A program made the position numbers and the translations under genes. Under the pieces are notes generated by a model, which was not told the DNA's origin, searched no databases, and worked only from the letters and a program-made list of their open reading frames with translations. Positions 57,001 through 64,000 of a DNA stretch of 64,000 bases are shown here, piece by piece. Positions within the stretch are counted from its first letter, which is position 1; every line of letters begins with the position of its first letter. Source of the stretch: Oscarella lobularis (Eukaryota; Porifera; Homoscleromorpha; Homosclerophorida; Oscarellidae); NCBI RefSeq assembly GCF_947507565.1, contig NC_089186.1, forward strand, positions 1,798,001 through 1,862,000, in the 5' to 3' direction.

Positions 57001-57824
57001 AAGAGAGAAGAGTCCGGATGTAATTATTGCAAGCTACGGGCTTTCATAACGTTTTAGTAGTATGGGTCGGCGATAGGCGAGAGAAGGTCGGGGCCGACCC
57101 ATGCCGACCCATGTGGGCAGAACCCTGGGTCTGTCCCTTGCAATTTTTTCCAATAAATATTGCAAGGGACGGGCCGACTCATCTAAGTATTACAGAATTT
57201 TTATTTTTATTTCTTCTTTCTGTTTACCTGTGTCCGGTTTCCACGTGATTTTTACGTGATTTTCCAATAGGCCTGCTTCCTCCGGCACGCGTATGTAGCA
57301 GTTGCGTCCCGTTCCCACGACGCCGCCCTCCTTCCGAACTTGAAATCGACGACCGGATACACGTCGAACCGACAGCGGAACGGGTCTATCCTCGGGCTCC
57401 ATCGCCTCGAAATCGGAAGTCGACGCCGACGAAGGAATCCCAGGTAAATTCTGCGAAACGACCGAAGCGACTTGGAGTACGAACAGCGACCCCAAATCTC
57501 CGTCCGGACTCAAAGCCTCGTCATCTAAAAACAGAAATAAATAATTAAATTCAATTAAATTTTCTAAAAAAATTGACCGCATAGATCGTCTTCGTCTTCG
57601 TCCATCATGCTCGTCTGACGAAACATGTCGCCCACGCGACCGGCGCGACGTCGAAACATTCGACGGGGAGGACCTCGTCCTTCCGAATGGCTTCCTCCTC
57701 GTAATCGTTGCAGTTGCGTTCGACTGCGCTCGAGTTCCGCGTTCTGATGGCGAAGTTGGCGTTCGAGTTCGTCTATGCGACGAACGGCGTCCGGATTGCG
57801 AAGATCTTCGACTTCGGTTTGCAT
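51037..57824 (-). CDS. Coiled coil - FHA - ankyrin repeats - RING protein
   Basis: Gene joined by matching phases across many minus-strand exons. N-terminus MQTEVEDLRNPDAV then a coiled coil (57824-57578); exon 57524-57228 ends in the first half of an FHA domain (GTGRNCYIRVPEEAGLLENHVKI). A phase-1 intron of 2,472 bp holding the satellite array follows. Exon 54755 on resumes the FHA fold (FFELTNLESSAS, then SIRVRPGMSF). About a dozen ankyrin repeats come next (e.g. KAAIHFASAKGHTQLVDYLI; GLYPIHAAAHNGNAEVIQKL; GLTALHVACEIGKLPAVEAL). The last exons (51252-51195, 51126-51037) form a RING: CRIC, LPCGH, FCSEC, NCALDR. The last RING pair is C-x2-D, as in RBX1. A ubiquitin ligase is likely. The 5' end may extend upstream of 57824. 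Confidence 0.82.
54911..55063. repeat. Left flank: about 49-bp repeats in opposite orientation
   Basis: About three units with ttgtaatttcactgtaattt, attacaagagagaacag and ttggctagtccc. These are reverse complements of the core of the central 48-bp unit, with a different spacer (gaacagttggc). Confidence 0.85.
55062..55191. repeat. Short tandem repeat, about 20-25-bp unit with a TCATGA palindrome
   Basis: Six imperfect copies of aatcgtcatgacaatttt with variable T and A tracts between them, unrelated in sequence to the 48-bp units. It sits exactly between the left flank repeats and the central array. Confidence 0.9.
55192..56757. repeat. Central satellite: about 32 tandem 48-bp units
   Basis: The unit runs gggactggccacccttctct, then cctgtaataaattacag, then aaatattacaa. 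Each contains the inverted repeat tgtaat-aa-attaca. Variants differ at fixed sites (actggcc, acctgcc or acgggcc; ctcctg or ctcttg). A marked variant block (acctgcc, then aaatgttac) recurs exactly 384 bp apart (55357 and 55741), so there is an 8-unit higher-order period in the left half; the right half shows shorter alternation. Because 48 is a multiple of 3, both strands show spurious frames of more than 500 codons. Confidence 0.95.
56761..57008. repeat. Right flank: about 49-bp repeats in opposite orientation
   Basis: About five units with aacagttggctagtccctt, gtaatttttctgtaattt and attacaagagag, the same type and orientation as the left flank, so the central array is inverted relative to both sides. 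Confidence 0.85.
57137..57175. repeat. Inverted repeat resembling a founder unit
   Basis: gtcccttgcaat and attgcaagggac form 12-bp perfect arms around an A/T-rich loop. The arms are variants of the gtcccttgtaat / attacaagggac pair that defines the satellite. Confidence 0.75.
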
Positions 57825-59154
57825 TGCGGGCTTTGTTTCCTCGAATGGGGCTCTGGAGACGCTACGACTTCCTGTTTACAGGTGTCGCCAACGCTAATGG
57901 GCTGTGCTGGAGAAGAACGCGCCAATAGCCCGCGTGAAGAGCAGCGATTTAGCGAAGACGGTTGAAGAGAAATCCCGTATGCATTTAACTGCACGTGTAG
58001 ATGGATAATTGACGTTCGTACAGTCCCGTTGGAGTGACGGATTTCACGCGAGCGCGAGAATATAAAACACCCACACGCTCCTACTGTATAGCTTTACAGA
58101 GAGAGAAATGTTGACAAAATATAACGTTGGGCCTAACCCGTGTGCGAGACTAACAGAAGTGTAGATCGCGGAAGAGTCACCATATTGCTGCACCGCTCAC
58201 GTGAAAAGTTGGCGCGAATTTCCTCGACCAACCAGAGAGCTGCTGCGGTGATAGAAAAGCCGTTGCGCGCTGCGCACAACTTCAGTTCTGGTTAGGCGGG
58301 GGAAGCCAACGGGCGGAACCCTGGAGGTCGTCGGACGTTGGGAAAGCCTTGGTCATGTCATGTTAATCGTGCTCAGTCGGTTGCCGTTCCTTGCTGAAGC
58401 TGTAAGGTGCAGTGGATGAGCGTCGCGCGAGTTCTTCTCGCGGCGCGCGATCGGCACTGGGAAAGTCATTATGGGCTCGTTGGATTCATATATTGAGAAA
58501 AACAGTATAAGAGAAGAACAGAGAGACAGGGAACAACAGCAAAGGACGAAAAACAACAACAGCTAAAACATAAATACATACAAGGGAGGGGTTAATGTGT
58601 TGGATAGCTTGGGTCGCGAAGTCTGGCGTCCGCGTTATACCGAGTTGGCGTCAGACTCAGATCAGTTCACTTTCCCGCCAAAGAAACGTGTGGGGGGCCC
58701 AGTGTCTCGTGGCTGTTTCTCACTCGGCTTAGTGACCTATAGCTGAAGATAGCCCGACTTCCCAGAACCCAAATCAAAGCACGTTTTTGACCGCTGACCT
58801 TGTGTGGACTCACGTTCGGCGCCCTCCCTCAACTGCGTTAGTCCCGCTTCCTCTCAAGCGAAGGACTATGGCCTCTCTGAGGTCGCGGTGCGACGCGGTC
58901 GGGGGGACGGTGTGGGAGAGCCGTTCTCGATCCAGGCCGCACCGTCGCGTTGAGCCTATGATGCCACGACTCGCTCTCAAACATTTTTGGGCTACTCAGC
59001 GTTCGAACCTCCTCGCGGTGTAGCCTGGATTACGCAAAAACGAACGCAAGACAAAAAGGTACGTACGCGGACAGCTCGAACAGAAATTGTCTTTTATTTT
59101 TTAGGTTTTTTGTCGAGTCGAAGATCGCGCGCTACGCGATGCATATACGTCGCG
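57825..59154. other. Intergenic region upstream of the FHA-ANK-RING gene
   Basis: No gene recognised. Open frames on both strands are short and lack family motifs. It may contain a first non-coding or small coding exon and the promoter of the FHA-ANK-RING gene. Confidence 0.45.
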
Positions 59155-60089
59155 CAGGGGGGGTTGTGCGCTACCGCGCGCTAGAGACACACCTCTTTTG
59201 GAAAGTCGTTTCTTTCTGCTCTAGCAGCAGCAACAAATACAAACACCAATTCGAAGAGTTGCTTTCGAAGGTAGATTGCTGTGTGTGGGGTTTTGGTGAC
59301 GGCCACTGGCTTTCTGCGCGACTTACCACCCTCTCCCTTTTTCCGCGTCTACTGCCTAAACCGTGCTTGTTCCGCTCTCGCTTTTTTGCCAAATGTCTTT
59401 GTACTGCCTGTCTAAAAGTGCTCGATTTTTGAGGCGCAGTCCTACTCGTCTTCTAGTAGGCTTTCTTCAATGGCGACGGATTTTAGGCACCAGAACTAAG
59501 GCTGAAGCCGACTCTAAAAGTGCTTTGTGCAAAGATCCTAGTAGCTTCGGTCTTCTTCGCCACTTCAGGACTTCGGACGGCAACAAAAGCGTCGTCGGGC
59601 GCTGGAGAATCGAGTCCTCAGGTGCAGCTTCCGGCTACTAGATGAGCTACATCTGCTCTCCTCCACACGGACCACAGCTGCTTAATTGTACAAGGAGGGG
59701 TCAAGGCAAGGTAATCCCGCGTTTGTAAGCCCGCTGTTGATGCACTTCAGCGAGGTACAGACCCAATCTGAGCTAAATGGCTCCATAACTGCAAACAGCC
59801 TAACTAAGAAGAGCGCCTCAAAAATTGGCAGGCTTCTACAACCTATCAGACGTCGATTTGAGCAATAAAACCTAGTACACGCTTGGAAGTCTACACCGGT
59901 TTCGCGTCGCAAAATAGGCGGTTCACTTCTGCTAAACTATACGTTCGGTTGACAAAAATACCCCTTGAGATATCATTTCGTAATGTAACTAACAGCGTGA
60001 TGTAGCGAAATCGACGAACTTCTAATGAAAAACGTCGATTTCGAGGAATAGCCTTGTCTCTAGCGCGCGGTAGCGCACAACCCCCCCTG
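59155..60089. mobile_element. Non-autonomous DNA transposon with 35-bp TIRs and 9-bp TSD
   Basis: Left end 59155-59189 (caggggggg, ttgtgcgctacc, gcgcgctagagaca) is exactly reverse-complementary to the right end 60055-60089. The 9 bp tacgtcgcg lies directly before the left end (59146-59154) and directly after the right end (60090-60098), a target-site duplication. The element is 935 bp with no transposase-like frame, so it depends on an enzyme elsewhere. A 9-bp duplication suits Mutator-like or Merlin-like elements; the CAGGG terminus also recalls hAT elements (8-bp duplication). Superfamily is unresolved. Confidence 0.92.
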
Positions 60090-60542
60090 TACGTCGCGCG
60101 GAGCGATTTTTCGATGTTCTGGCACTCTATCAACGGCGACGATTCGGTAAGCTATAGATCCGTCGCTCGTTTGACGCATCGATCGCAGTTAAACGTCGGC
60201 GAAGTGACCGCGAGGCTCGCGATCCGACGTTCTTCCGCCATATTGAAATTCGCGCGTCGGTTCTTTGCGTCAGGCAGACCACGGTCGTGCCGCGTGCACC
60301 GAAAAGGCACGTAAAAAGGTTTTTTGCTCCTTTTTAGGTGACTAAGGTCTGCGAACGCCTTCGACCGAAATCGGCGTTGAAGAAATAGTTTAGGGCCTTA
60401 GCGTGACGTCTAACTAATAAACGAAATGAAACGAGTGTTCGATTACATAGCGACGTGTGAAAATATCGACGGTAGAGCGCTCGAATACATATCGAAAATT
60501 CACTGTGTCGTTCGGAGGCTCATATTCACGCCAAGCCTCTGC
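60090..60542. other. Intergenic region between the transposon and family member C
   Basis: No gene seen; contains the 3' flank of member C, which is on the minus strand. Confidence 0.45.
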
Positions 60543-62535
60543 CTAACGGATTTTCAGCACCACTATCACAATAATTGCAACGAGGATCACGGCTCCCGAA
60601 ATCAACGAGGGCACGATTGCGTTATATGGATCGCGCTGGGACGCTTCAACCTTCGATTCATCTCGATACCCCGAATATATTCCATTAATGAGTCCCGCCA
60701 CGCCAAGGAATCCCAGCACAACAGTCAATACATCAAGCCTAAAAAATTTCAAGTATTAATAGATCATGAGGAGTCCAACGTCATACCTGAATTGATTGCT
60801 GCTTTGTTGCACGTTGCCATAATAATCGTCGAGATTTTGCACAAACTCAGCCAGCTCTGTTCTCAGTTCAGTGATTCCACACAGACCAGACCATATCTCA
60901 AACTAAAAAATTAGTTTGCGAAGAGGGGACAAAAAGCATTATCTGCACTCACGTGTTTGCATCCACCCGTTGTCGTGCTAAGTGGAGTTCCGTAATAGTC
61001 AGCTCGAAAGCGAAGCAACTCGGCGTGAAGCTTTTTTATTTCCTTCAGGTTGGCTCGGTCACTATCGACGCCTGTTCTCTTCAAACTTCCTCGCAGATCC
61101 TGCAGAAAAAAATAATAGTGGTAGAGTACAATAAACAAATTGGAATACTTCGTCGAGTCTTCTCAGAAAGGTTCTTTGAAAAACGACAGGCTCAGCCAGA
61201 GATAGAGCCACAAAAGGCCAGCTTCGTAAAGGATAAAAATGATTCATTTCGTTGGGAGTGGGAGAGTCCACTACACGCACCTTGAACCATAAATATTCAT
61301 ATGTCCTTGTTTCATTCTATAAGAGAAAGACTAGTCATTAAATAATCAATTCAATCCCATGTACCTTGCGTAGTTCCAAAAGGGAACGCCTGCTAGCTCC
61401 TCTGCCAACTTTTCAAACACCAGAATGCTTCCAGCATCTCGATGAAAGCAAGACCACAGCCCTATTGCAGACGATTTCTCCGTTAATTAATTAATTAATA
61501 GACGTTTCTATGCTCATCTTTTCTGACCTCCATTGTTTAAAACAAATTTTTTGAAAACGTTCTCCTCATAAAAGGTATCGAGAACTCTCGCTCCCACATC
61601 ATCTTCTGCTGTCCACTCCATTGTGGCAATTTTGTAAGCAGCGACCTTCATAGACGTTTGATCTTTTAGGCCAGAGATTGATGCTAATGTGAAGACAAAG
61701 AGACGATCAGTTTCGTGGTCTCTGGTGTATTTCTAAGAAGGTACACAATCCTGGCAATATTACACTATAGAACATTCGAACGACTAACTGACGCCTTCGC
61801 TTTCTTTGCCTAGACATTGTTCGATAAATTTCTCAGGAAGAAAGTCTCCACATTCTTGGCCATAATCATTGAGCCTTTTCAAACGACTAACAAATTAACT
61901 ATGTAGCGTATTCAATTAATTTAAAACAACTCAACGCACGTACCCAGCGCTCTTAGGATCATTCAATCTCATAACGCCGTTCTGTAAGTGACAGATACCC
62001 TAAACACAACGAGAGAGTTTCGAAAGTACCTGAACGTTGAGCACAGATTGAATGCTGACGCTGGAACTATATAATACGTAAAAGAAAAAACTATAAGCAA
62101 CCGTTCTTTGTACCTAGCTGTGAGAGCGAAGCGAAGTACACCAATGCCGAAGCGAAAGAGTCGGATAAAAACCTTAATTTCGCCGCGCATCGATAATTAC
62201 TTACTAGTTCTAGCCGAAATTCAAATCCTTCTCACCTGATTCATTTTGTACTCGTAGACTTCCTCTGTACCTCTTGTAGTGCCGCGAAACGTTTCCGAGA
62301 AAGCGCTGAGATCGTTCGGTGTGAATGTTTTGGGACCGCGAAACTTCAAGTGGCCGTCGTCGCCGAACAAACGATCAACCGAACCTTGCCAGTGGGCCTC
62401 ATCGATCTCTTCCCAAACGTTAGGATTCGGCTTGAACTCTTCCGATTTCGGGCACGAAAAGGGAAAAAGGAAGTGAATTTCCACTCCACTGACCAAAGAC
62501 TTGTCGTCTTTCAACGAGACGAAGTTTTCAGCCAT
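60543..62535 (-). CDS. Unrecognised membrane protein, tandem family member C
   Basis: Third paralogue. Start MAENFVSLKDDKSL at 62535, then SGVEIHFLFPFSCPK, DRLFGDDGHLKFRGPKTF, and over short exons SVSIQSVLNVQ, NGVMRLNDPKSAG, RLKRLNDYGQECGDFLPEKFI, TDRLFVFTLASISGL with AAYKIATMEWTAEDD and NVFKKFVLNNGG, LWSCFHRDAGSILVFEKL, ALSLAEPVVFQRTFLRRLDE, DLRGSLKRTG, LKEIKKLHAELLRFRA with TPLSTTTGGCK, and FEIWSGLCGITELRTELAEF. The last exon (to 60543) has two membrane segments (LDVLTVVLGFLGVAGLINGIY; IVPSLISGAVILVAIIVIVV). Separated from member B by the FHA-ANK-RING gene and the transposon. Confidence 0.77.
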
Positions 62536-62727
62536 GGGAAAGGATGTTGCAGCCGGATGTTGAATAGAGAAACATACGGGAAGCAGGCGGGATGTCACTG
62601 CAAGCTATTTAATGATAAACGGATGTTATACACTGGTGCTTTGGCACTGCGTCACTGTCACGAACACAACTTGAAAAGGGGGCCCTTGCCTCAGTTTATT
62701 GCCCTTAGCTAAGACTTCCCATTCCCA

Positions 62728-64000
62728 TTAGGCCTTTGCATATTCAAAGGGCTCTTTCCACGATTTGTCGATCCCTTCCCGCGATACGTCCAACTGAGAG
62801 GGGCTTACTAGTATAGTCTAGATATGGCTACGAATAACGTGCGGCTTACTTTGCAGCAGTGCCTATAAAGGCCACGCATAAAGCTCTTCGTAAACAAACT
62901 CTGCTTCTGAGTGAAGACTTCGTAGTAGGCAATCACCATTAGGCTATGTTTTATAGAATGATCAGGGACTAAGAGTCTCTGCTAGTCGGTACCTGTACAC
63001 TTGCATGTAGGATAGGGTCAACTCGGCTTGCTCTACGTTGGCTAACTAAAAAGAAAATAATTAAAATTAAATTTCATGATATTATATTGTATATGCATTA
63101 CTTTCAAGAATTTTCGCCGTGCTATTCTGCAATAATGACTTGCGAATTCGCTCATCATTCCTGCAATTTTTTCCCCGACACTATAAATTCATACCGAAAC
63201 CCTAAACCGTCACACCTCGAAAATTCTTAAAGGTGAGATACTGCTTGCAGTTGCCGGGAAGTTCTCTCAAGTAAACGACCGTCTTGAGAGCAAGAATATA
63301 GCTGACTTGATACACATTGCAACGAACGCCAGCACGCGAATTAAACTAAAACATCTCTTAGCAAAAAAAGACTTCAACTCCTAACGAGACCAACTCTTTC
63401 ATCTAGAAGCAAAGGATGACTCTTTCCTTTTAAGAACCTAGATAATAAACGTCGATGTTTTCTGAGAAAATGCGTCTAGCTCTAGCAACTCACAGTAGTA
63501 GTCGTCGTTTCATGCTAGTAAAGGGATGAGATATGCCGTCTACAGTGAGACAATACGACAGATCTAGTGGGACGGATTGCAAGGTAGTGTACACAGGTGA
63601 ACAGCTCTAGATTTATTACTAAGTCCTTCATATCTGGTGTAGTCCACTCGCACTTCCAGTGTCTCCATATCGAAGAGGTATCCGCACCAAGGGAAATAGC
63701 CTTGTTCAGGGAAATTAATCCTACGCTAGGTACCGTGGTGGAAGCTCACCTGAGGACACGACCCTTTTTGAGCTAAAGCCCATTTTCGAACTCTCGAAAT
63801 TCGTCAGGGTTTTGGCAGGATTCAAGACGCAATTGAATTGACTAAGCCCTGTGCGAGAACAATTAGAAAATCAATCGTCTTGAAAAAAATAACGCTATTG
63901 CCTTGTCGAATTGTCTCATATATGGCAAGAGCTTCCTCTTTGGACTCGGTCACAATCAGATAATCGTCAACCATCCTCATGAGCAACTGAGGCAATTTTA
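62728..64000 (-). CDS. TERT: Telomerase reverse transcriptase, C-terminal part (runs off the right edge)
   Basis: Minus-strand exons from the window edge. The first (64000-63902) encodes motif C, LLMRMVDDYLIVTESKEEA, with two catalytic aspartates. Exon 63848-63750 has the motif D region (CVLNPAKTLTNF). The exon ending at 63700 has motif E, YFPWCGYLFDMETLEVRVDYT, matching human FPWCGLLLDTRTLEVQSDY. Later exons form the C-terminal extension (GISHPFTSMKRRLL; FLKGKSHPLLLDERVGLVR; LANVEQAELTLSYMQVYR; MVIAYYEVFTQKQSLF) and end LDVSREGIDKSWKEPFEYAK at TAA 62728. The first intron begins gcaata after CAAG, a GC-AG intron. The N-terminal, RNA-binding and early RT motifs lie outside the window. Confidence 0.9.

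Larger units (their letters stand above)
54756..57227 (-). other. Giant intron carrying the satellite array inside the FHA domain
   Basis: Donor after the stretch encoding WKPDT (gtaaac, just below 57228), acceptor ttctttagattctccag just above 54755, and matching phase 1 (G plus GG) support one intron. It is about 40 times the usual intron length here and contains nearly all the repeats described in this area. Confidence 0.8.

Noticed and set aside
29681-64000. Functional linkage of TERB1 and TERT as a telomere cluster
   Set aside because: They are about 30 kb apart with many unrelated genes between; nothing in the sequence suggests joint control.

Overview
The window is gene-dense eukaryotic DNA with many small spliced genes on both strands. 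Introns are mostly about 45-80 bp with GT-AG ends, and a few look like GC-AG. Gene content is animal: a PRD-class homeobox, BAZ2, RXYLT1, DNAAF2 (motile cilia), TERB1 (meiotic telomeres), TERT, KLHL2/3 and LAMTOR3. The very compact layout together with this repertoire suggests an early-branching animal, most likely a sponge with a compact genome. That placement is inference; no ribosomal or mitochondrial marker is present.

Left third (1-12,803): the 3' part of DPP3, then a locally duplicated cluster of four short membrane-anchored LicD/FKRP-like transferases interleaved with RXYLT1 (the xylosyltransferase of the ribitol-phosphate glycan on alpha-dystroglycan in vertebrates) and DNAAF2. A roughly 2.5 kb tandem duplication left one intact RXYLT1, one intact DNAAF2, a truncated copy of each at the junction, and an older relic of the RXYLT1 5' end. 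Transferases of neighbouring steps of one glycan pathway may therefore be physically linked here.

Middle (12,846-44,000): a run of conserved housekeeping and regulatory genes: SRP19, PDSS1, a BAZ2-type chromatin reader, a secreted cystine-knot protein, TAF11, FAM149B1-like, EIF3I, TERB1, GALK2, FBXO9, LAMTOR3, a KLHL2/3-type Kelch protein and a PRD-class homeobox gene. Several pairs are head-to-head with very short shared promoters (GALK2/FBXO9 58 bp; PDSS1/BAZ2 284 bp) or tail-to-tail with tiny gaps (DNAAF2/SRP19 42 bp).

Right third (44,001-64,000): three paralogues of an unrecognised membrane-protein family with two C-terminal membrane segments. Between the second and third lies a large gene predicted to encode coiled coil - FHA - about a dozen ankyrin repeats - RING. 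A 2.5 kb intron splits its FHA domain and holds a 48-bp tandem array with an 8-unit higher-order period. A 935-bp DNA transposon with perfect 35-bp terminal inverted repeats and a 9-bp target duplication follows, and the window ends inside TERT. The intron-borne array, the FHA-ANK-RING protein, the membrane family and the transferase cluster are the least ordinary parts.
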